A stretch of 64,000 nt of DNA from Lycium barbarum (GCF_019175385.1 NC_083344.1:3944965-4008964); one strand, 5' to 3'; positions 1 to 11,480 are shown, counted from the stretch's first letter. Made by a program: numbers and translations. The notes: generated by a model not told the origin, from the sequence alone.

Positions 1-859
1 ATTGAGCATGCAGTTGTTGTGCGACTTAATTTAATAGATTTTATAAATCCTCCATAAAAATAAAGGAGTACAAAGTAGAGATGTACTCGACCTTTCAAAA
101 TGATCTTGAGGTGGATCATATAAATATAATAAATTTCAAGGCATGACAAGGAACTTATAGTGAACATTTATGAAGCGCATACAAAGGATTATAGTTCATT
201 CCTTGAAAAAAAATGTAACTTGTGATAAGCACTGTGATTGCTGGCACATTCTTTAAAGTGATTGTGGCAAGATGTGATAATATATTCATAAATACATGCT
301 TATGTTTGGTTATACTATACCACAACTCACCTCATGGGGAAGTTTTGAGAGAAATCGATATTGTGATATAAATGATCATTGATCACCTTGCCGATGATGA
401 TTATTTAAGGGAAAAGATTAAAGCAAGAAACGGTTCTTGCCTAAAATATTTTTTTATCATGACTCAAATGATATAATATTCTCTTTTAAAGGTATGTTCA
501 TCATACAGATGATGTTATGAAATGTGTGGTAGTACACAATTAATTGGCAGCTCCGGAAGAGCTAATTTATTACTACATTGGAGGAATTAAATTGATTATC
601 AAGAAAGCATTATATTGTAGTAAGTCTCAAATAAACTTATTGAGTTTCAAAGGTATTCGCCAAAGTGGGTATTCATAATGAGACTATAAATTAATCAAAT
701 ATTTAATATCTTTGCATTACTACCGTCATAGCGGGTAAGAAATACAAATGTGAAATACTCTGCTTCCTTCCTGCTTGTACTACACATAATATGAGTATGA
801 TGACGGAATTGCATACGATAGTAAACTAGAAGTTTGTTGAAATAAACATCAGTTGGCAT

Positions 860-1556
860 GACGGGTTGACCATCCCGATTTAAATATAATGCAAAATAAT
901 TGAGAATTCACATGGTTCTATATAGAAAATATAAAAGATTCTTCAAGAAATTCTCTTGTGCTGCTTATGATCATTAAATCTTTTATCAGACCAGCTAAGG
1001 CTGGGATTAGGATCCCTATAGATTTGGAACGTATAAAAGGTGATATATATAAATGATCTTAGTCACTTTCCATGTGGACCATCTACTATTATATGATTTT
1101 AATAGATGCATCTATGATTTGGTCACATGTGTGTTTGGTATCTACTTGCCAGTTGATTTTTGCAAGGTAGTTTGCGGAAATTGATAAATTAAGAGCATGG
1201 TTCCAAACAATACAATTATGTTAATAATGCTTGTTTATATCCATAGTTGGTTTGGTAGAAATTGTATGCCTCCAATGATAGTTGAACCATTGAGTATGAG
1301 AATAAAACTCCCAATTTGGTATAGGATATGCTATTTAGCATTTAGTAGCGCTTGTATGCATCAAGCCAAACAAGTAATAATAAATCCCCCATCACGATTG
1401 GTTCAGGGTCAGGAACCGAATAATATCCATCTAGAAATATTTGAATGTGCGGTAATAAATTCAATTGCACCACCACAACGCACAAAGATGGATCCCCAAA
1501 GAAGGTTGGGGATATATGTTAGTCTTACTAGCATCAGGGGGAGAAATGATAAGTAG
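860..1556 (+). pseudogene. Copia GAG-pre-integrase / integrase remnant
   Basis: The segment around 1197-1535 still translates into a C-terminal integrase stretch with HLEIFECAV and IAPPQRTKMDPQRRLGIYV, which is highly characteristic of one plant copia lineage. Upstream (about 1020-1140) the pattern of the integrase core, including a CGP motif and an ID.S motif, is visible across frameshifts. The catalytic acidic residues cannot all be placed in one frame, so the protein is dead. It belongs to the element at 1-3708. Confidence 0.8.
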
Positions 1557-2149
1557 TTGGAAAATATATTATGTAAAATAAATTATTATTAGCATAATCC
1601 TCATTCAAAAGGATAATTCCAGTCAAATGCCAGACGCATTGACCCAAAAGAATATTATATGCCAGCTACAAATCCTTCATTTAGAATTAAAGTTCCTGAA
1701 GGACAGAGTCTACGGCACGCCTGAAGCGTGGTAGACCGATAAGTTCCAAAGATAAAAATCCTTGCAAGGAGAGGAGAAATTATTATGATGGTCATAATAA
1801 GAAGGCAAGTGCTATAGAAGAGCCCCAAGACATAACACTTCATCGAACCTTGAAAAAGGTTCAAGTACCTGAAACTTATCAATATAAAGAGATCTCAATA
1901 AACTATATCTATGGAACTGATCCAAAAGATCGTCGACGAAATATATGATATAGCGCTCGATATTATGATGATATTCTTGAAGTTTAAATTTGTCATGATA
2001 CAGATGAAGAAATGATTGGCCAAAGGTGCAATCGAGTATTAGTGACTTCAGATAAAAAAATGTGAAGCTTGTGGACTTGAAGTCCAAACACCTGAAAGTG
2101 GAAAGCCAGTGGGGTACATTATATATATTGCGGAAATGAGACGAAGAAA

Positions 2150-2570
2150 ATAAATTTGTTAGATATAAATCACGACTTATGGCATTAAGGTTTTCTTTTC
2201 GCAAAGGCATGGCATTGATTATATGGACACATATTCTCCTGTGGTGGATGCAATCAATTTTAGAGATCTTATTATTCTGACAATACATGAAAACTCGATA
2301 TGCATATAATGAATTGTTGTCACTATTAATATTTCTAGCTAGACAACAAAATCTTTATGAAAACTCCTGAAAGATTCAAAGTGCCTGAAGCATAAATTAG
2401 TTTTCAGGAAACTGGTTCGATAAAGTTTCATAAGTCCTTATATGGATTGAAAAATAAATCAGCGTACATGTGGTATAATTGCCTTGTGTTTCTATAAAGA
2501 GGTGTGGATCTAAAGTCGTTATGATTATTGTGTATGACTGGGATATTATTGGACCTCTTAAGAGTTTCTA
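2150..2570 (+). pseudogene. Copia reverse transcriptase remnant
   Basis: Broken reading frames give the copia RT signatures: a stretch reading FSQRHGIDYMDTYSPVVD with decay near 2195-2255, then 'YGLK' near 2440 followed by 'MWYN' near 2470. Several stops separate these blocks. It is collinear with the integrase remnant upstream and the RNase H remnant downstream, so it is the middle of the same element. Confidence 0.75.
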
Positions 2571-2739
2571 AAAGCAATAGATTTTCTACTCACGAATTTA
2601 AGATAAATGACTTTGAAAACTTTTTGGCCTACAAATCAATCATTTGATAAATAGAATATTTGTCTCTTAGTTAAGTTACACATAGAAAAGGTGATTCCAT
2701 TGAATATCCCAATGGTTGTGAACTCACCTGTATAAATAA

Positions 2740-3348
2740 AGATCCATTTAGACCTCATGAAATTGATGAAAAATCATTTAGTGTAATAGGTGCACTTATA
2801 TATCTTGCTAATACTATGATTATGCATAACATATTTTATTAATGTGCAGGCAAAATATAACTCCTACACATTTATATGTGAAGGAAATCAAATATTGATA
2901 TGACTTTTGATTATTCTAACAAATATTGCCAAGGTCTTGTTGTCTATACAAATGCAGGATATTTATATGATTTGCATGAAGTTGTACGATCTCAGACAAT
3001 TACTCATTTGCATGTGGGTGACTTCCATATTATGCTATTCTATAAGACACACTAATGCAAGTCGAGAATACACATGGTTGATATCAATAACTCAACACAT
3101 TTAGGAAGGAACTGTGGTATCTCCATAAGATTCCAACAATATTGAAAGCTAAAGCTGATGGAGACAGAATAAACACATTTCACCAAAATTCTTTTTCACA
3201 CATGATCTTCAACAAAATGGTGAAATTGTTGCTCAACAAATTCGGTCAAAGTGCTAATTTGGCGGATTTATCTACTAAGGAGTTGCCAACATTAATATTC
3301 AAGAAATTGATCCGCATGATTGAAATATGCCCTCACCGAGATACAAAA
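2740..3348 (+). pseudogene. Copia RNase H / Pol C-terminus remnant
   Basis: Around 2745-2830 the translation resembles the RT-RNase H linker (IGALIYLAN). Between 3142 and 3348 an open frame of 69 codons ends in the copia Pol C-terminus: 'SFSHMIFNKMVK' then 'ANLADLSTKELPT' and a stop. About 190 bases of non-coding sequence then separate it from the LTR, as in related elements. Stops upstream show it is a relic. Confidence 0.75.
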
Positions 3349-3539
3349 TGATGCTCTTATCAGGGGGAGTAAGATAGGCGCTGCACTTTTTTTTCCTTAA
3401 TCAAGGTTTTGTCCCACCGAGTTTTCCTAGTAAGGTTTTTAATGAGGCAGCAAGCAATACATATTAGGAATAACTTGTATATTTTTCTTCACTAGAATTT
3501 TATATTTTACATGGACATTCAATTTTATACATGGGGTAG

Positions 3540-3708
3540 TGTTATGAATAAATTAAGTGGATGACCATGTGGGCCACCACTATTACTGTAGTTGATGGAA
3601 ATATACACGATTGAGAATAGAAAGAAAAACAGTACTATTACACTTGCTTCTTATGCTCTCTCTCTTCATTTTGCTATTTTTTTATTACACCGTTTTTATT
3701 TTATAACA
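3540..3708 (+). repeat. Copia 3' LTR, 169 bp
   Basis: The LTR opens with TGTTATGAATA and closes with TTATAACA, giving a perfect 6-base terminal inverted repeat (TGTTAT/ATAACA) with the canonical TG...CA ends. A purine-rich but decayed polypurine tract (ATGGGGTAG) precedes it directly. A CTCTCTCTCTTC stretch near the 3' end resembles the transcribed part of related LTRs. The copy is very short for a copia LTR. Confidence 0.75.
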
Positions 3709-3851
3709 AACTTAAGATTTTCATTTTACTCTTAAAGATCATTTTCTATAGCCAAACAAATATTATGATAGATTTAAAATCATAAATTTCAATATTATAG
3801 TAATATTGATGTTATGCTGTCCATATATTTTTTTTTCTTAAATTTCGTGTC

Positions 3852-4145
3852 CTATTAGACTTAGCCACATAAACTAAAACAAAAGCTTTTTACTAAGTTG
3901 GTTGCTTATTTGGACACATTTCTCGTTTTCCGTTAATATTTCATTGTCCTTTTCATCAATCATGGTTCCTATATTAAGTTTTTCTGTTAAAAAAATAAAT
4001 TAGCTAGATTCATCCCAATTAAATGAATATACCTAGTTCATGAGCTAGGAATGATAAAAGGTCTGTAATTAAACTAAGATACATGTATTAGATTAGATAA
4101 TATGTTAGCAAAATTCTATAAATATTTGGGAATTATAGTTGTTTG
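3852..4145 (+). repeat. LTR fragment related to the copia LTR at 19063-19494
   Basis: This stretch aligns by eye with 19063-19400: both share GCTTATTTGGAC, CTAGTTCATGA and, near the end, TATTAGATTAGATA followed by TTCTATAAATA, a likely LTR TATA box. The relation breaks off after about 4145. It is probably a truncated or solo LTR of the same family. Confidence 0.6.
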
Positions 4146-4299
4146 CAACAAATTTTGATATACGGAAAATAGACTGCAATCACAAACAAAAAATGAAGAA
4201 ACAAGAATATTTTATTCATAAAGAGTGTGGGTACAATTCTATTTATTCCCTTAATGCTTCTCTCCTAAAAAGTTTCCATAATTCGAGGGCCGTCAGCAG

Positions 4300-4962
4300 T
4301 AGGGCTGGGCATAAATACCGAAAAAAATGAACCGAACCGAACCGAAACTTCAACGAACCGAACTAGTTTGGTTCGGTGTTTGGTGTTCATCGTCAAAAAA
4401 CCGAAACCGAAATAGCCGAACCGAAGTTTGATAAAACCGAACCTTAAAACTGAACACGCACCGAAACTTAATACATTACCCAAAAAAATTAAAATAGTCC
4501 AGGCCCATTAAGTTTAAATAAAAAAAAACTCAACTGTAATAAGTCTTCTTTTGCATTTGTATCCCTAATTTTTCACTTCAATTGAAAAAATCAAATATCC
4601 TTAACAAAGAAAGGTAACTAGGATGTCTCTTTAGGATTAATGTATGTCCTTTATGTGTTTTCTTAATTATTCTTACGATATGTATATAACACCTAGTAAT
4701 CCTATGTCATGATTATAGTTTTCTGTTCTTGTGTATTCTGTTTGTTTGATTTTGATTTCAATTTATCAATTTTATGTTTTATTGCTTTTGAGAATATGAA
4801 TTAGTGTCAATGAAATCGCTTCTAGTATTGTATTAAAAAAACTGAAACCGAATCGAACCGAACTTTAAAAAACCGAAACCGAAAGAACCGAACCGAACCT
4901 TCAAAAAATCGAACCCGAAATAGTTGATAAAACTGAACCAAAAAAACGAACGCTCACCCCTA
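4300..4962. mobile_element. hAT-type non-autonomous element with CCGAA arrays
   Basis: The ends are inverted (TAGGGCTGGGC on the left; the reverse complement of the right end reads TAGGGGTGAGC). The flanking octamers GTCAGCAG (4292-4299) and GTTAGTAG (4963-4970) match at 6 of 8 positions, both differences being C/T transitions, as expected for an old 8-bp hAT target duplication. Runs of the motif AACCGAACCG occupy both subterminal regions (about 4327-4450 and 4845-4950). No coding sequence is visible. Confidence 0.75.
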
Positions 4963-4970
4963 GTTAGTAG

Positions 4971-6483
4971 TATACTTCTCGAACGTAGGATGATTTGGAC
5001 CTCCTTGAGATATATTTGATCACCAAGAACGTCAAACAACACTTTGGTACTTCGAGTTGAAAGATAATATTTGATGTCTTGATCCCAACCCAAGAGTTTA
5101 TGGGATATTCGAAATGCCTTTCTTAGGGAATATGTGTCCCATTATATAGGCTTAAGCTAGGGTTTAAGATAGAGTAGCCTACAAGAAACCCTAACCTACC
5201 TTAGAGTTTGAAGATGGATCTAACTCATCTTTTAGAGTCTTATTTCAAATCCGCTAAAATTTCGTTGTCTACAAATGCCCCCACTTTAGGACATGTCGGA
5301 GTGTAGATTTGATGAAACTCAAAGACGAGACTTGAAGTAATAGTGAACGGTGACAACCGTATCCAATGTGAAGACCAATTCTCCATTCCACTTTTTCCTA
5401 CACATATTACATGTCTGTTTTGGAGTACTGCAGTTTTGTTTAAGAGATACTCTAGGCTTCCACCAGAACAAATAAGGGGCCAGGTACCTTATCTGTTTCC
5501 TTAAGTCACAACAGAAAGTAAACAAGATACGATGTTTACATGGAAAAATCCTTGCTCACCGGATTAAAAATCATGACCTACCCTGGTAGGATTTCCAACT
5601 TCACTAACTGAGCAACGTCTTTTAGATTACAAGCCTTCTGCAATCAAGGAATTAGCCTACTAATCCCTCCCTTTAGAATACCTCTATTGCAAGAACTTAC
5701 TCGACTAACTCTAGCCAAGAACCAAACTAATTCAACTACCTCTAGTTGAATTTCAACTCACCATAACAAAATTAGTTATGTGTCAACAAAAAAAGCTTAA
5801 TGAACCAAACACCTACAAAAACCCTTCTTAAAAGAAGTGTAGGTTTATAATATTTAGACCAAAAGATAAAGACTAAAATAACCTAGGAATTAAGACATCT
5901 TCAGTATAGGGATTTGGTCCTTGGAGTTATTTAGTCTTGATCTTGAACGCTCTGAGAAGGCAGTGGCGGCTACTCTTTTCAACAAATGAGAATGATGTGT
6001 ATTGAGTTGCTAGGTCAATCAAATGCCAACATGTTGTTTATATAAGGGCCGAGTGAAGAGCATGTGATAAACATGTGACATGGATAGAGACATTGCATGG
6101 TTTGTTTGTCCTGTTGTGGCTCTGTAAATCGGAACAGATGTCGCAGCGTTACAGCTGTCACAATCGTACAGTGCCTAGAAGACCTGATTTCTGATTAATA
6201 TGCCAGTCATCAAAACTCATAACTCATCAGTTTGTCTCATAAATGTTCCTTTTTTTTTTCTTGTTCTTTCTCTAATCTCCTTGTTTCTTATATCCTTATT
6301 ATATCATAAAAAAATTTAAAAAAATCCTTTCCTTCTAGTGTCATTGTTTTTAAAATTCAAATTTGGGTACACATCTTATTCTAAACATATTATATATTTG
6401 GTTAGTGGTACTTATGTATTTTCTATTTCAAAGGTATATACGATAAATTATATATTAGCGGTATTATCAAATATATTGCACAT

Positions 6484-6487
<4 letters not shown>
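4971..6487. other. No gene seen; probable old dispersed repeat
   Basis: No convincing coding exon is visible. The part from about 5240 to 5870, with phrases such as GTTGTCTACAAATGCCC and a stretch rich in ACTAACTC, has the look of LTR-retrotransposon leader sequence, but I cannot identify ends or a family. The remainder is AT-rich. Confidence 0.35.
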
Positions 6488-6516
<29 letters not shown>

Positions 6517-6524
6517 CACACACC
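6488..6524. repeat. (GT)n(AT)n(AC)n microsatellite palindrome
   Basis: Six GT units run into about eight AT units and then four AC units. Because GT and AC are complementary, the whole tract is one near-perfect palindrome able to form a cruciform. Confidence 0.9.
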
Positions 6525-6530
6525 ACAAAA

Positions 6531-7338
6531 AAATTGTTTTATTATACATATAAATAGTATATATGCTATATTAATGGAATATTTACATTATATAAAACGG
6601 TAATAAAATAATATAGCTGAAGTAGATTAAAGGTATATTACAGAAAAAGTTGTCCAGCATAAAAATAATGTTTGAAGAATTTTTTTATTAGAAATTCTTT
6701 CGAGGGGAACCTCATTAAAGAGGGGAAGATTTTTGGGATGTTATTTCTTTCATAATATTTAAGATGTTTGAGTAAATTTTTATTTACCATTAGAGGGAGA
6801 AATTATGGAAATGCAGTACAAAACGCATTAATGGAAGCTGATTCCTTTTTCTTTTTTTCGTTTTTTTTCTTTTTTCTTTTTTGTCAAAATGCTATATTTG
6901 TTAATAAAGTTGCTATATTTATAATGTTTGAAAAGATATGTTATTTTTGTGTTTATAGAAACCAACCGATCTAATGAGTTAAAATCTCCAAAATGTATGC
7001 ACTCTTGCAGGTTTCACTCTCAGCCCACTCATTTACTCTCTTTTGGTTTCCCAACAAGTGCAAAAACGGATGCTTAAAAATAAAAATAAATTAATTACAA
7101 GTGACATGAGTGTTTGATCGTGAGTCATAAATACGAAATACGACTTTCAAAGTTAACAGGTGCACGTGAACCTCTAGGCTCCATGCAGGGCCCGCCTCTG
7201 GTTTCAACCATGGTGGATTGGAAGGAGACACAAACATAAGCAACTATATTGATGACCATATATCTTGTACAAGCTTGCAGCAATATTAGTTGTAACTGTT
7301 TCATTACACATGCATGCATTTACAAAATCACTTTCTTT
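6531..7338. other. AT-rich stretch without a recognisable gene
   Basis: The stretch is AT-rich, with a T-homopolymer-rich part around 6841-6890. Near 7190 the words GGGCCCGCCTCTG and GGTTTCAACCATGG resemble the end of the repeat seen at 11135-11349. No open frame here resembles a known protein. Confidence 0.4.
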
Positions 7339-7432
7339 TAATGGGAGAAAAAACAGATAAGAAATTATACACATACGTCTTGATGCTAATGGGAGAAAAA
7401 ACAGATAAGAAATTATACACATGTCTTGATGC
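7339..7432. repeat. 48-bp tandem duplication in the 3' flank of the F-box gene
   Basis: Copy 1 (7339-7386) and copy 2 (7387-7432) are identical except for a 2-base deletion (ACATACGTC versus ACATGTC). The duplication lies just downstream of the minus-strand F-box/LRR stop codon, so it is probably in or near its 3' UTR. The near-identity implies a recent slippage or replication event. Confidence 0.9.
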
Positions 7433-7511
7433 TTGTGTGCAGCGGACACAACTGGTCTAAATTTCATCTTGATACAGCTTAAGCAAGTTGAAGATTATAG
7501 CCAGCCACCTA

Positions 7512-9053
7512 TTAAAACCTGAAGGCCCCGTGAGGGCAAATACAGTCTATTTCTTCTTCTTTAACTTCTACATTTCCTCTTGCAACTTTAAACATCTCTA
7601 AAGCTACAACACTGATTTGAGAACATCTGGTGATGTAAAGAACCGAAAGACGTTTGCATCCAGTTCTCAAAGCTTGCAATCCTTGATCAGTAAGATTTCT
7701 ACAGCCATTCACATGTAGCGTTTTCAAGTTATGACAATGTGATGCAATAGACTCCCAGCCTCCTATTTTAACCCCGTGACATACTGCTAAGTTCCATTCT
7801 TGAAGGGACGGACAATCCCTTGCTATTGCCATGATACAGTCATCGCCAATCATTTCGCACATTCGAAAATTTAACACTTTTAACTTTGCAGCAAATCCGA
7901 GACCATCCACATCAGCGCACCAGGTCAAGTTAGACATACTCAAGTATTCAAGACCGCCTCCACTTAGGATACTCTGTATTCCTTCAGGTTCAAGCCTGCA
8001 GGTAAGGTGCAAAATTAGCCTACGAAAACATAATCTGCTCAACCCGTGACCCGCCAATTTATTAGCTCATCCCATTTCAGTCCAACACATTTCAGCTCAT
8101 CTAAAAATAGGGTTGATGCAGCCCAACTTGGGCTAATATGTAGCCCAAATTGACCCATAAAAACATAGTTAAAATATAGACTTTTTTTTTTTTTAAATGT
8201 CATATATAGTGATAATAAAGAAAAGAAATAGTTTTATTCAGTACTCAAAAAATTATATAATAACAAACAAAGAAATTAAGACTTAAGAAGAAATCGGTGG
8301 GTTGAGTATGACCTGCTTTTTAGCCCATTTCAATCCAAAGACCATTTATTAACTCAGGCCATTTTGACCCACCCAAATCCAGCCCAACCCACCCATTTGA
8401 CACCCTTACCTACAGGAATCAGCTTCCAAATAAGTCAGAGTTTGAGAACATCCTTGAAAGCCAGCACCGGTTAGATTTCCACAGTAGGATATCCTAATAG
8501 CTCTAAGATGACGGCAGTTCTGTGAAATAGCTCTTATGCCATAGTCAGAGATTCGAGAGCAATACGAGACATTCAGATCTTCTAAAGCTAGGCAAGAATT
8601 AGATAAGGCCTCTAACCCGTAATCTGTAACATTACACTGGTAAAGACTTAGTATTACCAACAAAGAACAACCAGATGCCACAGAGGAAAAACAATTATCA
8701 GTTATCCTAAAACAAAAGTCCAGATGAAGACTTTGTAATTTTGAGGCATGCTGTGGTAACAAAGCCAAAGCTGAATCTGGAAGCTCGGTGCATCTGGAAA
8801 GGGACAATGAATCTAGGTTCTGGAAACGGTTCAGAAGCCTAGATAATTGGAATGTACTCATATGGGTGTCATATTGAGATGATGAGGAAGTTTTCAACAT
8901 AGTATAAGGATATACGATTTGGAACTGTAAAGATCTTGTATTTTCATTTTGAATTTGAAGCCAACGACGACATGTTAAGCCAAATGATTCACGGTCAGAT
9001 GTGCAGTCAAGGTGTTGAAAAATCAAGGGCAAACAATCGTCTGGAAGCTGCAT
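7512..9053 (-). CDS. F-box/LRR-repeat protein (FBL12-like), two coding exons
   Basis: Exon 1 is 9053-8410 and exon 2 is 7995-7512 (minus strand). Joined with a GT-AG intron (8409-7996, phase 2) they give 375 codons plus stop. The N-terminus is an F-box (residues about 3-36: LPDDCLPLIF then SFGLTCRRW). From about residue 78 to 345 follow cysteine-containing LRRs of the F-box type, with repeated xLxxLxLxxCxxITDxGL patterns such as 'LEDLNVSYCSRISDYGI'. Such proteins are substrate receptors of SCF ubiquitin ligases: the F-box binds SKP1-like proteins and the LRRs bind the target. The target is unknown. The ATG at 9053 is the first in its frame, but the frame stays open upstream for at least 35 codons, so an upstream exon or a longer N-terminus is possible. 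The FBL12-like label is from family resemblance. The intron is a transposon (see 8003-8408). Confidence 0.88.
8003..8408. mobile_element. hAT-like MITE forming the intron of the F-box/LRR gene
   Basis: The left end reads TAAGGTGCAAAA; the reverse complement of the right end reads TAAGGGTGTCAAA, so the termini are imperfect inverted repeats of the TARGGGTG type seen in the hAT-like elements at 4300 and 27330. The flanking octamers CCTGCAGG (7995-8002) and CCTACAGG (8409-8416) match at 7 of 8 positions, an 8-bp target duplication. The gene's splice donor (8409/8408) straddles the element's end and its acceptor AG (7997-7996) lies in the other target copy, so intron equals element plus one target copy. 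The inner sequence is rich in AGCCCAA/ACCCACCC motifs typical of this MITE type. Confidence 0.65.
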
Positions 9054-9779
9054 GATATATCCAGAGAAGTCAACTAATGGATTAACACTCCAGTAAGGGT
9101 GTGAACTCGATAGTTCACAGTAAGAGGTAGACGGCTCAAAATAACAAAGAGCAAGTCTTCAAACGCAAGACCTATAAGATCCCTGACTTATGGGAAAGGA
9201 AATCAGGTTTTTGAACTAGGAGGTCCTCCGAGAAGTAGGAACTAGGAAGATAGTTTACTTTTCAACTTGAGTAAAATGTCAACGGACCCCACAGTCAGTT
9301 TTATCTATACTTTCTACCGCCTTTGGGACCAATACCAAAAGAGAACTGATTGGAGGGTGTTAACTTGAGAGATTAGTCAGATAAACCAACACTGCAAAGA
9401 ATAAGAAAATCGCGTATTAGTTGACATTAAACAGCACAGGAAAAACTGGTTAAGACAGCATTATCAATACGACATATCTCAAATTAGATGGTCTACATTA
9501 ATGCCACAAAGATGGCGAAATACGGTTAATCAAAGTTGTATGGCTCATAATCAAAATCAAAATTTAAACAAATGGAATTCATATGAAAACGATCATTTAA
9601 TTCATTACAAAAAAGCACCGAGCCTACCATACATATGATATCCCTGTCTTTTCTTTTTATACTTGAATGTTTTCAAGCTTTACGATATTAATAAAGGCAA
9701 ATTGTAAGCTTGTCAATATGTTATAAGATGCTTCATGCATGCATATGTCCACTTCAACATGACTGTATAACCTCTATAT
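9054..9779 (-). other. 5' flank / promoter side of the F-box gene; no further gene
   Basis: Minus-strand reading frame stays open a short way upstream of the ATG (to about 9150), then stops. The rest is AT-rich and contains no recognisable exon or repeat. A promoter for the F-box gene presumably lies here, but no motif is distinctive enough to call. Confidence 0.4.
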
Positions 9780-9965
9780 TCTGCCGTACGTGGATGGATA
9801 GGATTCCTCCACCCTTAATGAGCAGTCTCGAATTCGAGCCCTAGGTATGACAAAAATCCTGTTAGGGAGCGCTTCCCCCCTATGCGACCCGAATCTGAAT
9901 CCGGATTCTTTGGGGCCTCAATACGGGTATCGCCCTCCGGTGGGAAACTAAAAAAATAAGAAAAT
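9780..9965 (+). repeat. tRNA-derived SINE (Solanaceae S-type), 5' part decayed
   Basis: CCTCCACCCTTAAT is followed by a box B-like stretch (CGAATTCGAGCCC, about 9828-9840), then the body words GGGAGCGCTTCCCCCC and GAATCCGGATT, and finally GGTGGGAAACTAAAAAAA as an A-rich tail. This order matches what I know of Solanaceae S-family SINEs. No clear target duplication was found. Confidence 0.7.
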
Positions 9966-10400
9966 TTTGCAGGTACTACTGATAGACTATACCAACCTAC
10001 CCTAACATATCCAAGAAACAACAAAAGGAATTGAAAAAAGCCCATAATGAACGCGACATAATTGTCTTCCGCCATGCAAACAACGGTGTGGCTAGACAAT
10101 TAAACCATCATGAGCTATTTTCTCAAAATGTACCATGCACATCTTAGTGAGGAAATAAGATATTTACAAGGCTGATGTGTATGCTTAGCTTCACCTCGAG
10201 CCGTGACTATTTGGATATGGAAAAGTATCCTACATTCTGTGATGTCTTGAAAATCCACACAAATAAACATGTGTATATGGTATCACAAACAATGCCTCAA
10301 CCACGATGAGACGTACAATTCATCTTGGAAAATGAGCTTCAAAATCACTAACTATCCTGTAGGCATACTTGCTAATAGCTTATACAAAAATCTCTCCTAA

Positions 10401-10603
10401 GGGGTCATTTAGTTCAAAACCAGGATCTCTCATGATTAATAACCTGGATAAGCAATCCACCTTATATATGGGATAAGTTATACTAAGATTTTGGTATAAA
10501 AATGATACTGGTTTTAGCTAATAACTCCAACCAAACACGGGATAAATTTAATCTCATGATTTGTACCGGGATAAACCACCTAATCTTTGAACCACATGGC
10601 CCC
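10401..10603. mobile_element. Tourist-like (PIF/Harbinger) MITE, 203 bp
   Basis: Ends GGGGTCATTTAGTTCA and, reverse-complemented from the right, GGGGCCATGTGGTTCA match at 13 of 16 positions. TAA trinucleotides flank both sides (10398-10400 and 10604-10606), the target preference of PIF/Harbinger elements. The inner GGGATAA motifs recall the related MITE at 63269-63466. Confidence 0.75.
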
Positions 10604-10606
10604 TAA

Positions 10607-11134
10607 GAGGTAGGATGAGGGATCAAATTCCTAGCTCATATATGCAATAGCTTCAAGGGTAAAAATATGTCTAGAGCAGCATATATTGAAGGGTTTCATT
10701 GTAGTATAAGAGAATCAAAGGAGAATGTCATACACAGGATATCAAATTTGAAGTTCAACACATAAGAAGCAGCAAATAACGGCCCAGCAGAGTGCCTTTA
10801 TACCCATTCTAACTTGCATTCTTTTTATAAACTACAAAAGTCCCCCTTGCTCCAATAAGTCAACATTTTAACAAAGCTTGAATAACCGGCGGCATAGCTA
10901 GGAATTCTAACAAGGGGAATCGAAAAAAATGCAAGAATGAAACACCTGGGACTACGACGTGTGACCTTAAACATTTTTTGAGCAATCTTTGCGGCTACAC
11001 TAGAATCTTCCTTATGTCAATGGAATTCAACACTTGATATATGCCCAAAAGTATTTGTTCTTCCCTATTTCTGCCTAGCATAATTTTACGAGAAATGAGA
11101 TTCAATCGAACGCCTTGCATCCACCTAGCTCCAC
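10607..11134. other. No gene or clear repeat seen
   Basis: Moderately AT-rich DNA with no open frame resembling a known protein on either strand and no inverted or direct repeats that stand out. Confidence 0.4.
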
Positions 11135-11349
11135 GGCAGAGGCGGATCCACCGTCACGTTACCGGGTTCATCTGAACGCAGTACTTTTAACGCGGAGCAC
11201 AAATTTATGTGTAAAATTCTATAAAATTGAAACAAATAGTAAAAATGAACCCATAATTTTAAAAACAATGGGTTCAACGCAAAAAATCTTAAAAGTTGAA
11301 ACAAGTTTAAATCCTCGATCCACCTCTACTCCGTGGTTCCGCCTCCGCC
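11135..11349. repeat. Inverted-end repeat of the GGCAGAGGCGGAT type
   Basis: The left end GGCAGAGGCGGATCCAC and the reverse complement of the right end GGCGGAGGCGGAACCAC form a 17-base imperfect terminal inverted repeat (14 of 17). The body is AT-rich and non-coding. I recall this end sequence as common in Solanaceae DNA. No target duplication is clear. Confidence 0.55.
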
Positions 11350-11397
11350 TAAATCGTTGGTGAACACTTAAAAATAGACGTTGCAAATTTAGATAAT

Positions 11398-11480
11398 TTA
11401 ACAACAACAAAATACCCGGTGAATCCCACAAAGTGGGGTCTGAGGAGGGTAGAGTTTACGCAGACCTTACCCCTAACTTG
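11398..11480 (-). repeat. Au-like SINE, minus strand, truncated
   Basis: On the plus strand the order is (CAA)n, then CCCGGTGAATCCCACAAAG, GGGGTCTGAGGAGGGT and ACGCAGACCTTACCCCT. This is the reverse complement of the 3' half of an Au-type SINE, whose tail is (TTG)n. Related copies lie at 17875, 30902 and 34813. Confidence 0.7.

Larger units (their letters stand above)
1..3708 (+). mobile_element. Degenerate Ty1/copia retrotransposon (internal region plus 3' LTR)
   Basis: The stretch reads, in changing frames, as the gag-pol of a plant Ty1/copia element in the usual order: protease-proximal region (about 540-690), GAG-pre-integrase and integrase (about 860-1556), reverse transcriptase (about 2150-2570) and RNase H to the C-terminus (about 2740-3348). 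It ends in a short LTR at 3540-3708. Many stops and frameshifts make it non-functional. The 5' LTR lies outside the window. Family assignment rests on domain order and recognisable integrase and RT motifs. Confidence 0.85.
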
